NCBI GenBank assembly: GCA_045651865.1
Contig: JAZRTC010000153.1
Location: forward strand, 1 to 12,911
Direction: 5' to 3'
Origin: RGIG1959 sp045651865
GTDB taxonomy: Bacteria; Bacillota; Clostridia; Oscillospirales; Acutalibacteraceae
DNA: 12,911 bases
Part shown: piece by piece, positions 4,939-12,273 of the stretch
How positions within the stretch are numbered: position 1 is the first letter of the stretch
How the letters are laid out: each line of letters begins with the position of its first letter
Notes under the pieces: generated by a model
Database searches by the model: none
Told to the model about the DNA's origin: nothing
What the model saw: the letters and a program-made list of their open reading frames with translations, nothing else
Made by a program: the position numbers and the translations under genes

Positions 4939-6189
4939 ATGATGGATGCAACTGCAAAAGAACCGATGACATTTGAAGAACTCGGTTTGTCCGAAGCAAC
5001 GCACAAAGCGCTTGCCAAAATGGGCATTACGCAGCCGACGGAAGTGCAGCGCAAGACCATTCCGCTGGTGATGGACGGCTATGATATCATTGCCAAAGCG
5101 CCGACAGGCACGGGCAAAACCTGCGCGTTCGGTATTCCGCTTCTGGAATGCCTCGATATGGGCTGCCGTGATATTCAGGCAGTGGTCGTGTGTCCGACGC
5201 GTGAGCTGTGCGTGCAGATTACGCAGGAGATGCGTGATCTGGCGGCGTTCCGTCCGGATGTCCGCATTGTCAGTCTGTACGGCGGTATGCCGATGGGCAA
5301 ACAGCTCGACGCGCTGAAAAAGAAGCCGCATATCGTCGTGGCGACGCCCGGTCGTCTGCTCGATCACATGAAGCGTGGCACTGCCTACATCGGCAATGTG
5401 TATACAGCGGTGCTTGACGAAGCGGATGAGATGCTCAAAATGGGCTTCATCAAAGATGTGCGCCGCATTCTCGGCGAGACCCCTGCCGATACGCAGGTGG
5501 TGATGTTCTCGGCAACGATGTCCCGCGAGGTGATGGATGTTGCGTGGGAGTATCAGAAAAACGCGGTGGAGATTACGGTTGCGGCATCGGGTGAAAACCG
5601 CCCGAAAATCGCACAGTTTGTGATGCACGCCGAAGGCGATGCCCGTGTCAAAGAACTGACACAGCTGATCGATACACTCGACCTGCACCGCGTGATGGTG
5701 TTTTGCAACACCAAATCGACAGTACGCTGGCTGGATCTCAAACTCCGCCGTCAGGGTCGCTCGGTGGATTGCCTGCACGGTGACATCCCGCAGACCCAAA
5801 GAAACCGCGTGATGGCGGCATACCGCCGCGGCGACTTTGAAATTATGATTGCGACCGATGTTGCCGCGCGTGGCATCGATGTCGACGATGTGGAAGCGGT
5901 GTTCAACTTCGATATCCCCGAGGAGAATGAGTATTACCTGCACCGCATCGGCAGAACGGGTCGTGCCAAACGATGCGGCGTGGCATTCACTTTTATGTCG
6001 CTGACGATCCCGCATGACGACACCTACCGTCTCAGAGATATCAAGAAATACACCCATTCGGACATTCTTGATGTTGTGTGGGATGACGAAGGTAACGCGG
6101 TTCTGAAAGAGGACGGCACGAAGATTGCGGCGCTTATCGAAAGCGGTGCGCAATCGCGCGTGTATGAAGAAGGGGAGAGCGACGAATGA
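4939..6189 (+). CDS. DEAD-box ATP-dependent RNA helicase
   Basis: This 416-residue protein has the complete DEAD-box core: Q motif ITQPTEVQ (30-37), motif I APTGTGKT (54-61), Ia PTREL (86-90), GG, Ib ATPGR (135-139), II DEAD (160-163), III SAT (191-193), IV VFCNT (254-258), V ATDVAARGID (305-314), VI HRIGRTGR (335-342). It would unwind short RNA duplexes, in ribosome assembly or mRNA decay. The C-terminal extension after motif VI is short (about 70 residues, acidic end EEGESDE) and lacks a recognisable RNA-binding domain as in DbpA or CshA. ATG 4939 follows AAGGAAG (4926-4932). An in-frame ATG at 4909 with AAGGAG 8 nt upstream is a real alternative, adding 10 residues. Closeness to pnp fits RNA decay, but a terminator separates them. 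No clear promoter is visible. Confidence 0.95.
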   Translation: MMDATAKEPMTFEELGLSEATHKALAKMGITQPTEVQRKTIPLVMDGYDIIAKAPTGTGKTCAFGIPLLECLDMGCRDIQAVVVCPTRELCVQITQEMRDLAAFRPDVRIVSLYGGMPMGKQLDALKKKPHIVVATPGRLLDHMKRGTAYIGNVYTAVLDEADEMLKMGFIKDVRRILGETPADTQVVMFSATMSREVMDVAWEYQKNAVEITVAASGENRPKIAQFVMHAEGDARVKELTQLIDTLDLHRVMVFCNTKSTVRWLDLKLRRQGRSVDCLHGDIPQTQRNRVMAAYRRGDFEIMIATDVAARGIDVDDVEAVFNFDIPEENEYYLHRIGRTGRAKRCGVAFTFMSLTIPHDDTYRLRDIKKYTHSDILDVVWDDEGNAVLKEDGTKIAALIESGAQSRVYEEGESDE

Positions 6190-6437
6190 ACAGTCGCGTG
6201 TGGAAGCTGTTGCTGATTGTCGGTGTACTCCTGATCATCGCGACGGCAATTGTCTTGCCGTTTCTGATTGTACAAACCGCAACAATTGAACCGGTGGATT
6301 ACATTGACACACCGTTTGAGTGGTTTACCGAGCGCTATTGCAAGCTCATGCTCAGCGGCGGTCTGTGGATGTGGCTGCTCATCGTCGGTGTCGTGCTGAC
6401 GGTGGTCGCCCTTGTAATGCGAAAGCGTAAGAAATAA
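6186..6437 (+). CDS. Small membrane protein with two transmembrane helices
   Basis: An 83-residue protein of unrecognised family. Hydrophobic helices cover residues about 7-29 (KLLLIVGVLLIIATAIVLPFLI) and 59-77 (GLWMWLLIVGVVLTVVALV). A roughly 28-residue linker rich in Glu, Asp and aromatic residues lies between, and the end is basic (RKRKK), which suggests both termini are cytoplasmic. Its ATG overlaps the helicase stop in ATGA (6186-6189), so it is translationally coupled to the helicase. That coupling argues for a real gene, but says little about function. Confidence 0.8.
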   Translation: MNSRVWKLLLIVGVLLIIATAIVLPFLIVQTATIEPVDYIDTPFEWFTERYCKLMLSGGLWMWLLIVGVVLTVVALVMRKRKK

Positions 6438-6476
6438 AAAAGCTCTCCGATTTTGTTAAAAATCGGAGAGCTTTTT
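6437..6476. terminator. Bidirectional terminator between convergent genes
   Basis: AAAAAGCTCTCCGATTTT (6437-6454), loop GTTA, AAAATCGGAGAGCTTTTT (6459-6476): an 18-bp perfect stem, A-rich before and T-rich after on both strands. It serves the helicase operon on plus and the DegV gene on minus. Confidence 0.92.
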
Positions 6477-6521
6477 ATTGTAGTATAAGTTAGAAATTCA
6501 CGGGTTGTTGTGTTTATGCCG

Positions 6522-7391
6522 TTATCTCTCACTGCCGAGGAAGAACAAGGCAATCGTGCCGGGGCCTGCGTGCGAGCCGATGACCGAGCCGAGGCAGTTG
6601 ATGATCTGCACATCAGCACGCGTCATCTCCTTGACATAGGCGGCGGTTTTCTTGGCATCGTCTTCGCAATCGCCGTGGCTGATAAACACGGTGGCAGTGG
6701 CGGGATCTTCCGTCATCGTGTTTTTCATGTGTGCGACCAGTTCTTTGAGCGAGGCGTCACGACCGCGCACCTTGCCGACATTGATGAGGTGTCCCTCGTT
6801 GTCTACATGCAGGATCGGCTTGATGCCGAGAACAGAACCGACGACAGCCGTAGTCTTTGCCACGCGACCGCCACGATGCAGGAACATCAGATCATCCACC
6901 GTGAACCAATGGCAGAGGTTGAGCTTATTGTCTTCCAGCCAGGCGATATTGTCTTCAAGGCTCATCCCGCCGTCGCGGTTGTTCGCCGCGTGATGCACCA
7001 GCAGTCCCTGACCGAGCGAGGCGCACAGCGAGTCAACGATTTCGATGTGGCGCTCGGGATACTCTTCGCGCAGTTCTTCTGCCGCTTGCACCGCCGAGGC
7101 ATAGGTGCCCGACAGACCGCTCGAAAAGCCGATGTGCAGGATATCGTTGCCGTTCTTCAGGATCGGCTCAAACAGCTCGCGGAAGCGGAAAGCGTTGGCT
7201 TGGTTGGTTGTGCAACGCTCTTTGTTGCGCATACGGGCGTACACTTCGGAAAGCGACATTTCTTGATCAGGGCCCTCAATGTATTCCCGATCGTCGATAA
7301 CAAAAGCAAGACCGATGCACGCAATACCGCGCTCGGTATAGTACGAATAGGGCAGATCGCAGGTAGATTCCGTGGTGATGATATAAGACAT
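6522..7391 (-). CDS. DegV family fatty-acid-binding protein
   Basis: DegV/FakB proteins bind a fatty acid in a buried tunnel; FakB members present it to the kinase FakA for phospholipid synthesis. The 289 residues match the normal length. Visible signatures: N-terminal IITTESTCDLP, the TTNQ segment (61-64) at the usual position of the Thr-Ser motif, FSSGLSGTYASA (89-100), the FLHRGGRV turn (170-177), and the C-terminal GSHAGPGTIALFFLG (272-286), whose His and Gly-Pro-Gly contact the acid head group in known members. ATG 7391 follows GGAGGT about 8 nt upstream. It has its own promoter at 7454-7482 and is monocistronic; no FakA gene is nearby. Confidence 0.95.
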   Translation of the reverse strand: MSYIITTESTCDLPYSYYTERGIACIGLAFVIDDREYIEGPDQEMSLSEVYARMRNKERCTTNQANAFRFRELFEPILKNGNDILHIGFSSGLSGTYASAVQAAEELREEYPERHIEIVDSLCASLGQGLLVHHAANNRDGGMSLEDNIAWLEDNKLNLCHWFTVDDLMFLHRGGRVAKTTAVVGSVLGIKPILHVDNEGHLINVGKVRGRDASLKELVAHMKNTMTEDPATATVFISHGDCEDDAKKTAAYVKEMTRADVQIINCLGSVIGSHAGPGTIALFFLGSER

Positions 7392-7453
7392 AAGCCTGTA
7401 CCTCCAAATGTCGAAATATGTATGACGAAACTGTTTATCTAGTTTTCGATACT

Positions 7454-7482
7454 ATATTACAATATTTAAAACTATCTGTCAA
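7454..7482 (-). promoter_or_regulatory. Promoter of the DegV gene
   Basis: On minus TTGACA (7477-7482), 17-nt spacer, TAATAT (7454-7459, 4 of 6). The start near 7447 gives a leader of about 55 nt. It lies immediately beyond the stop of the upstream dehydrogenase gene at 7497, so the two genes are separately controlled, although readthrough is possible because no terminator separates them. Confidence 0.65.
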
Positions 7483-7496
7483 GAGGAAATGGAAAA

Positions 7497-8597
7497 TTAA
7501 CCGAACAAACGACGGCACAGCGCGTCGGCGCGATCGCCGTCAAACCCGCCCGGCACGCGGGCAAAATGGGGCAGAGCGGCAAAGCGTTCCTTGCACGCGT
7601 CGAGCTGTGCGGGGGTCATCTTCACAGTCACATCCACAAGGGTTGTGAGAATATGCCGCAGGACATCCTCACCGCCGCAAAGAGTAAACAGTCTGTCAGC
7701 GCGGTCGGGTGTTGCCGCTTTGGCGCAGTCGAGCAGTTCGCCCATAAACACCGCGCACGCCTGTCCGTGAGGGATGCCGTGTTCTTCGGTCAGCACATAC
7801 CCCATCGGGTGGGGGAACGCCGTGCCACAGGTGTTGAGTACAAATCCTGCATACAGCGACGCGTCAAACAGCTTGTCGCGAAGTGCCGTGTCGGGCAGAT
7901 CGTGCTCACAAAGGTATTGCAATCCCTCTGCAAGAAGCGGGATTGCCTGTTCGGCAAACATCGTGCTGATGTCGTCGCACGCGGGATTAAGATAGCCCTC
8001 CACCGCGTGCGCGAGCGCATCCAGTGCCGTCGATACGGTGACACCGCGTGGCATGGAATCGGTGTAGCGCGGGTCGGCAAGCACAACATCGGCAAAGCAT
8101 TCCTTGTGCTTGATACTGCGTTTTTTGCCGTTATCATCGGTGATGACGGCAACAGCGGAGACTTCACTGCCCGTACCTGCCGTGGTGCCGCACAGAATCA
8201 GCGGGCATCGCGAGCGTCTGAGTTCTCCGGCAAACAATGCTTCATAGTCGGAGACATAGTTGAATGACAGCCACGCGGTTGCCTTGGCGGCATCCATCAC
8301 CGACCCGCCGCCGATGGCAAGGATGCTGTGTGCTCCTGCCGTTTTGAATGCATCCACCGCCGCGCGGCATTGCGCGAGCGTGGGGTTGGCGGAAATCAGC
8401 GGAAAGACAGTTGCCTCCACGCCTGCCGCTTTCATACTGTTCAGCGCGTCGAACAAGGCGCGGCTTTTTTCGGCGGCGGAGGCACTTGTCATAATCAGAC
8501 AGCGCTTGCCAAAGCCTGATGCAAGCTTGCCGCAGTCTTTCAGTGCGCCCTCTTTGCGGATGAGTGTGACGGGCATGGAAAAGGTGATCGGTGTCAT
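7497..8597 (-). CDS. Iron-containing (group III) alcohol dehydrogenase
   Basis: A 366-residue NAD(P)-dependent dehydrogenase of the iron-activated family, which interconverts alcohols and aldehydes or ketones. The cofactor loop IGGGSVMDAAK (95-105) and TTAGTGSEVS (138-147) are intact, and the four metal ligands appear as D193 and H197 (ALDALAHAVE), H263 (AFPHPMG) and H277 (GIPHG). All catalytic features are present, so it should be active; the substrate cannot be told (butanol, lactaldehyde and propanediol enzymes share the fold). At 366 residues it is slightly shorter than the usual 380-390. ATG 8597 is preceded by GGAGG about 6 nt away. It is transcribed alone from a promoter that overlaps the divergent one at 8635-8663. 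Confidence 0.95.
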   Translation of the reverse strand: MTPITFSMPVTLIRKEGALKDCGKLASGFGKRCLIMTSASAAEKSRALFDALNSMKAAGVEATVFPLISANPTLAQCRAAVDAFKTAGAHSILAIGGGSVMDAAKATAWLSFNYVSDYEALFAGELRRSRCPLILCGTTAGTGSEVSAVAVITDDNGKKRSIKHKECFADVVLADPRYTDSMPRGVTVSTALDALAHAVEGYLNPACDDISTMFAEQAIPLLAEGLQYLCEHDLPDTALRDKLFDASLYAGFVLNTCGTAFPHPMGYVLTEEHGIPHGQACAVFMGELLDCAKAATPDRADRLFTLCGGEDVLRHILTTLVDVTVKMTPAQLDACKERFAALPHFARVPGGFDGDRADALCRRLFG

Positions 8598-8634
8598 AAA
8601 AATCCTCCCGCTTTAAAAAATATGGGTGAAAAAC

Positions 8635-8663
8635 TTGCTTTTTAATACAAAAGCGTGTATACT
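8635..8663 (+). promoter_or_regulatory. Candidate plus-strand promoter of the 49-aa peptide gene
   Basis: TTGCTT (8635-8640), 17-nt spacer, TATACT (8658-8663): 9 of 12 consensus bases. Start near 8670, about 47 nt before the ATG at 8717. The -10 box lies in one GTATAC palindrome (8657-8662); a second lies at 8675-8680, overlapping the opposing -10. Confidence 0.55.
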
Positions 8664-8673
8664 GTATATAACA

Positions 8674-8701
8674 AGTATACCACAATCGGCGAAAAAGGCA
8701 A
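8674..8701 (-). promoter_or_regulatory. Candidate minus-strand promoter of the alcohol dehydrogenase gene
   Basis: On minus TTGCCT (8696-8701), 16-nt spacer, TATACT (8674-8679): 9 of 12 consensus bases. The two divergent promoters overlap by their start regions, so a regulator at the paired GTATAC sites could act on both. Confidence 0.5.
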
Positions 8702-8716
8702 GAAGGGAATGAGACG

Positions 8717-8866
8717 ATGATCGTATGGCAAATGATCGGCATTGCTCTTAGCTTTTTTGTGTGTATTCTCGTTTTGGCGTGGTTGTGGCGGGGGTATTCC
8801 AATGTCATCAATGCGGTGATCGCGTGGATCAAAGCGTTGATTCGGAGGATACGCGGTCTGCGTTAA
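8717..8866 (+). CDS. 49-residue membrane peptide
   Basis: The product begins MIVWQMIGIALSFFVCILVL, a single membrane helix at residues about 4-24, followed by WRGYSNVINAVIAWIKALIRRIRGLR, an amphipathic and strongly basic tail with six Arg and one Lys. A modest GAAGGGAA motif (8702-8709) lies 7 nt upstream, and a promoter is present at 8635-8663. Tiny hydrophobic proteins with basic tails include type I toxins and small regulators of membrane enzymes; nothing here decides between them. No homologue is recognised. A dispersed repeat and a terminator (8923-8956) follow the stop, which supports an independent transcript. Confidence 0.5.
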   Translation: MIVWQMIGIALSFFVCILVLAWLWRGYSNVINAVIAWIKALIRRIRGLR

Positions 8867-8868
8867 CC

Positions 8869-8895
8869 GTAGGGGACGGGTTCCTCGTCCCGCAA
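8869..8895. repeat. Short GC-rich hairpin repeat
   Basis: GGGACG (8873-8878) pairs with CGTCCC (8886-8891) across GGTTCCT, in the context CGTAGGGGACGGG-TTCCT-CGTCCCGC. It resembles a dispersed intergenic hairpin known to me from Clostridia; copy number must be checked in the genome. It lies 3 nt after the stop of the 49-aa peptide. Confidence 0.45.
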
Positions 8896-8922
8896 AATAT
8901 GCACAAGCTGAAATTTTACATG

Positions 8923-8956
8923 AAACGGATCATCGGGGACGATGGTCCGTTTTTTT
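8923..8956 (+). terminator. Terminator after the 49-aa peptide gene
   Basis: ACGGATCATCG (8925-8935), loop GGGA, CGATGGTCCGT (8940-8950) form an 11-bp stem with one U-G pair, followed by TTTTTT (8951-8956). Confidence 0.8.
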
Positions 8957-8991
8957 ACGATGAAGAGTTTTTAAAACGATCAAAAATGTCC

Positions 8992-9020
8992 TTGACAATC
9001 GAAAAAAACCGTGTTATACT
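8992..9020 (+). promoter_or_regulatory. Promoter of the GntR-ABC operon
   Basis: TTGACA (8992-8997), 17-nt spacer, TATACT (9015-9020): 11 of 12 consensus bases. The predicted start near 9027 falls inside the palindromic operator at 9023-9049. Confidence 0.88.
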
Positions 9021-9022
9021 CA

Positions 9023-9049
9023 AACTGTACTAGTTGAACTAGTACAGTT
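9023..9049. promoter_or_regulatory. Perfect 27-bp palindromic operator
   Basis: AACTGTACTAGTT (9023-9035), central G, AACTAGTACAGTT (9037-9049): perfect 13+1+13 symmetry, placed over the transcription start and 21 bp before the repressor gene. GntR proteins of the YtrA group bind such inverted repeats as dimers at their own promoters, so autorepression is likely. Confidence 0.85.
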
Positions 9050-9070
9050 AAAACAGAAAGGAGTGGTCGT

Positions 9071-9454
9071 GTGTTTGTTCTCGATGTGATGTCCCGTGTC
9101 CCGATTTACGAGCAGCTTTGTGAACAGGTGGAAAAGCTCGTGCTGGTCGGCGTCTTATCGGCGGGCGACCAGCTGCCGTCGGTGCGCGCACTGTCGTGTG
9201 AGCTGTCGGTCAATCCCAACACCGTGCAAAAAGCCTACACCGACCTGATACAAAAAGGCGTGCTGTGTGCCGTTCCGGGCAAGGGGTGCTTTGTAGCACC
9301 CGATGCGGTGGCGGTACTGCAAAACCACAACCGCGAGCGGCTGACCGCTTTTGCGGATTTTGTCAAAGATCTTAAGCTGGCAGGACTCCCAAAAGAGGAA
9401 CTGACAGCCATTCTCGATACCGTGTATACCGAAAGGAGTGATGTCGGATGTTGA
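9071..9454 (+). CDS. GntR-family transcriptional regulator, YtrA type
   Basis: The 127-residue protein has the N-terminal winged helix of GntR regulators: PIYEQLCEQVEKLVLVGVLSAGDQLPSVRALSCELSVNPNTVQKAYTDLIQKGVLCAVPGKGCFV at about residues 11-75, where the LPSVRALS and NPNTVQKAY segments form the helix-turn-helix. The effector domain is only a short helical tail of about 45 residues, as in the YtrA subfamily, whose members repress adjacent ABC genes. It starts with GTG at 9071, preceded by AAAGGAG (9057-9063) at 7 nt. Its last codons contain the ribosome site of the ATPase gene and overlap that gene by 7 nt. It likely represses the operon through the palindrome at 9023-9049. Confidence 0.95.
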   Translation: MFVLDVMSRVPIYEQLCEQVEKLVLVGVLSAGDQLPSVRALSCELSVNPNTVQKAYTDLIQKGVLCAVPGKGCFVAPDAVAVLQNHNRERLTAFADFVKDLKLAGLPKEELTAILDTVYTERSDVGC

Positions 9455-10356
9455 AAGCTACCGATCTTACCAAGCGTTTTGGCAAATTCACCGCGCTTGA
9501 CAGCGTGTCGCTCACCGTACCCGACGGCTGTATTTACGGCCTTGTCGGCTCTAACGGCGCGGGCAAATCCACCTTTTTACGCACCGTCTGCGGCATCTAC
9601 CGTGCAGACGAGGGCGAGGTGACCTTTGACGGTCAGCCGATCTACGAAAACCCCGCAGCAAAGAGGCAATTTGTGCTGGTGCCCGATGATCTTTTCTTCC
9701 TGCACGGCGCAACCCCCGAGCGGATGGAAAAGCTCTACCGCTCGATGTACCCGTCGTTTGACAGCGCGCGTTACCACGAGCTTTTAGGGCAGTTTCATCT
9801 GCCTGCCAAAAAGCCCGTGCAGGCGTTTTCCAAGGGTATGCGCCGCCTGACGGCGACTGCGCTCGCACTTGCCGTGCGCCCGAAGCTCATCTTGTTTGAC
9901 GAGACAATGGACGGTCTGGATCCCATTATGCGCCACATTGTCAAAAGCATCATCGCCGACGATGTCGCATCGCGCGGAGCGTCGGCAGTTGTCGTGTCGC
10001 ATTCTCTGCGTGAACTGGAGGATCTGTGCGATCAGCTTGCCTTGTTGCATCAGGGTGGCATCGTGATGGAGCAGGATATCAGCGATCTGAAAACTTCGGC
10101 ATTCAAGATCCAGATCGCGTTTGCCGAAGACTTTGACCGCTCAATGTTTGACGGACTCAACCTCGTGCATTATCAGCAGCAGGGCAAGGTCGCCACGATG
10201 ATCGTCACGGGCGACCGCTATGAGACCGACGCCGCTCTGCGTGCGATGAATCCGTTGCTGCTCGAAGTTCTCCCGCTTTCGCTTGAGGAAGTGTTCACTT
10301 ATGAATTGCAAGCCCGCAACTACGATTTCACGACCCTGATCGGAGGTGATGCGTAA
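9448..10356 (+). CDS. ABC transporter ATP-binding protein
   Basis: A 302-residue cytoplasmic ATPase, the motor for the permease that follows. Walker A GSNGAGKST (34-42), a divergent signature FSKGMRRL (127-134) in place of LSGGQ, Walker B LILFDE (147-152), D-loop GLDP (156-159) and H-loop His185 in VVVSHSL are visible. Two deviations stand out. The residue after the catalytic Glu is Thr (DETMDGLD) rather than the usual Pro, and the Q-loop region reads FVLVPDDLFF with no Gln after residue 74. Similar Q-loop forms are common in YtrB-like ATPases. After about residue 215 comes an accessory domain. Ribosome site AAAGGAG lies inside the GntR gene. The stop TAA shares its last base with the next ATG. 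Confidence 0.95.
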   Translation: MLKATDLTKRFGKFTALDSVSLTVPDGCIYGLVGSNGAGKSTFLRTVCGIYRADEGEVTFDGQPIYENPAAKRQFVLVPDDLFFLHGATPERMEKLYRSMYPSFDSARYHELLGQFHLPAKKPVQAFSKGMRRLTATALALAVRPKLILFDETMDGLDPIMRHIVKSIIADDVASRGASAVVVSHSLRELEDLCDQLALLHQGGIVMEQDISDLKTSAFKIQIAFAEDFDRSMFDGLNLVHYQQQGKVATMIVTGDRYETDAALRAMNPLLLEVLPLSLEEVFTYELQARNYDFTTLIGGDA

Positions 10357-11915
10357 TGAAGACTCGTTTGATTGACCGCGGTATCTATCGTGAAACGATG
10401 CGCCGCCTGCGCCTGCCTGCCTTGACGATGTTGGTGCTTGCCATTTTGGCGGATGCCATGTCGTTGATCGGGTTTGTGGCTTTCAGAGATCATACCACGT
10501 TGTACGATGCCCATCCGTCTTTGTATGCGATACCGTTTGTCGCACCGTATCTGCTGACGCTGATCGGTCTTCATTTTCAGGCAAAACGCTGTGACAGCGA
10601 CTTTTATCACGCGTTGCCCTTTACTCGTACAACGCTGACGGTGTCTGTCCTTGCCGCGGTGGCGAGCTGGTGCGCGATCATCATAGCCGGCTCGACGGTG
10701 TCCATCATACTGGAGCCGTATGTTCTCAAAGAACTGGAAATCACCAATATGTTGTTGGTGCCGACGGCGGCGATGACGGCATCGCTGTTTATGATGGCAC
10801 TCACCTTCACGGCGACCCAATTGTGCGGTACTACGGTGTCGATGGCGTTCACCGCACCGATCCTGCTGTTTGCGCCGTTGCTGATCAAAAATACGCTGTT
10901 CAGCGCGGTATACGACGGCGATATGCTGTTGCCGCGACTGGATGACGCGGTGCTGGCCCCCTCGCGCTATAATCTGCTGTACGGCGGTTATCTGAACGGA
11001 TCGGCGTGGTTGTGGACATTGCTGTTGACGGTGGCGCTTCTGGCGGTCGGATTGTACATTGCCAAGCGCCGTCCCAGCGAAACAGCGGGAAACGCCGCTA
11101 TTCATCCCGTGGCGCAGGCGCTTATCCGCCTCCTGCTCAGCTTCGTATGCTGCTTGCCGTCCATTCAGACATTGACGCTTGACTATCCCGACACAGACGG
11201 CATCGTAGTGGGTTTTACATTTGCGGTGGTGGTGTATTTCGTGTATGAGCTGACCATCCCCCGTTCGGCAAAAGCGCTTTTGCGTGCGATTCCGTGGCTT
11301 GCCGTGCTGGCGGTTGTCGTCGCGGTCTGCGTGGTCACGATCAACAGCATCGTGCCGATGACGGTTGAATCCTTTGTGCCGACAACGGACAATGTCAACA
11401 GCATCTCGCTGTCGTCGAACGAGTGGTCCAGCGATCTGTATCAGGAACACACATATAGGGATGTCAACGGCAATTGGAAATCCCGTCCGGACGCGTATGC
11501 GAAAGAATACGATCTGGTTACGGAAAAGCCGCTGTTTGATCCGTACCATTATTCGGTGGGGATATACAGCTATTATGAACCCGAATTTTATACATGGTCG
11601 GAGCTCTACAACAACAGTCGTTGTACGCGGGCGCGTGTGAAGGATGAAGCGTGTATCGCCATGGTCTGTGAGTCGTTTGCAATATGCAAGAAGGATCTCG
11701 ACCGAGAGGATTACGATGCCTCGTACACGGTGAAGAAAAACGCATTTGGCAAGGAATGGGCAATTTACGAGGTGATCATCGACTTCCACACGGGACTTCT
11801 CACCCGCTCGCGGACGGTGTATCTGACCGAAACGCAGTACATTCAGCTTCTTAACGCCGTCAACGATGTACGCCCCTTGCCCGAATTTAAGTTCAACTTC
11901 GATGCCATCGTGTAA
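10356..11915 (+). CDS. ABC transporter permease with large C-terminal domain
   Basis: A 519-residue polytopic membrane protein. Hydrophobic segments lie at about 21-43, 55-73, 91-119, 130-156, 160-177, 217-236, 253-270, 283-299 and 310-330, so about nine helices. The motif DFYHALPFTRTTL (82-94) after the second helix is typical of ABC-2-like permeases next to YtrA-type regulators. Residues about 331-519 form a soluble domain rich in Tyr, Ser and Asp (for example YSYYEPEFYTWSELYNN), probably extracytoplasmic; I do not recognise its fold. The start has GGAGGTGATG just upstream and overlaps the ATPase stop by 1 nt, so the two are coupled. Substrate is unknown. Confidence 0.88.
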   Translation: MKTRLIDRGIYRETMRRLRLPALTMLVLAILADAMSLIGFVAFRDHTTLYDAHPSLYAIPFVAPYLLTLIGLHFQAKRCDSDFYHALPFTRTTLTVSVLAAVASWCAIIIAGSTVSIILEPYVLKELEITNMLLVPTAAMTASLFMMALTFTATQLCGTTVSMAFTAPILLFAPLLIKNTLFSAVYDGDMLLPRLDDAVLAPSRYNLLYGGYLNGSAWLWTLLLTVALLAVGLYIAKRRPSETAGNAAIHPVAQALIRLLLSFVCCLPSIQTLTLDYPDTDGIVVGFTFAVVVYFVYELTIPRSAKALLRAIPWLAVLAVVVAVCVVTINSIVPMTVESFVPTTDNVNSISLSSNEWSSDLYQEHTYRDVNGNWKSRPDAYAKEYDLVTEKPLFDPYHYSVGIYSYYEPEFYTWSELYNNSRCTRARVKDEACIAMVCESFAICKKDLDREDYDASYTVKKNAFGKEWAIYEVIIDFHTGLLTRSRTVYLTETQYIQLLNAVNDVRPLPEFKFNFDAIV

Positions 11916-11929
11916 AAGGAGAGATCACT

Positions 11930-12259
11930 ATGAAACGATTTTTGGCGTTGCTGATCGCCTGCGCGCTGTTGCTGTGCGGCTGTCAGCGCGATATGACCTT
12001 CTCTCCCGAGAAATGGCGGGAAGACCCTGACAACCGCGTGCGGATGGTGGAGAATCTGCTGGACCGTTACGATCTGGTCGGTATGACGGAAAACGAGGTG
12101 CATGTTTTGCTCGGCAAACCGTCCGACACCTCGTATTTCAAGCGGGAGAACCGTCTGGTTTATTATATGGGATTTGAGAAGTATAACATCGACGCGTCGT
12201 GGTTGCTGATCGATTTCGTCGACGGCGTGGTGTCGGAGTATTTCGTCACGACGGATTAA
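11930..12259 (+). CDS. Lipoprotein with a BamE/SmpA-like domain
   Basis: The 109-residue product has a lipoprotein signal peptide: MKRFLALLIACALLLCGC, with Cys18 in the lipobox position (LCGC). The mature part contains MTENEVHVLLGKPSDTSYFKRENRLVYYMG at about 63-92, which matches the short helix-strand pattern of small BamE/SmpA-like folds often seen in Gram-positive lipoproteins, followed by LLIDFVDGVVSEYFV. It would be anchored on the outer face of the membrane. AAAAGGAGAG (11914-11923) precedes the ATG, and it lies 14 nt after the permease, so it belongs to the operon. Its role is unknown; a partner of the permease domain is an inference from context. Confidence 0.85.
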   Translation: MKRFLALLIACALLLCGCQRDMTFSPEKWREDPDNRVRMVENLLDRYDLVGMTENEVHVLLGKPSDTSYFKRENRLVYYMGFEKYNIDASWLLIDFVDGVVSEYFVTTD

Positions 12260-12273
12260 AGGAGGAATGGCGT

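Noticed and set aside
4921..6153. 410-residue open frame antisense to the helicase
   Set aside because: The sense strand carries every DEAD-box motif; the antisense product is His- and Arg-rich low-complexity text with no ribosome site.
6510..7442. 310-residue plus-strand frame opposite DegV
   Set aside because: DegV on minus has all family signatures, a promoter and a ribosome site; the plus frame has none of these.
10320..11789. 489-residue minus-strand frame opposite the permease
   Set aside because: The permease frame has membrane helices, a ribosome site and coupling to the ATPase; the antisense frame is a codon-bias shadow.
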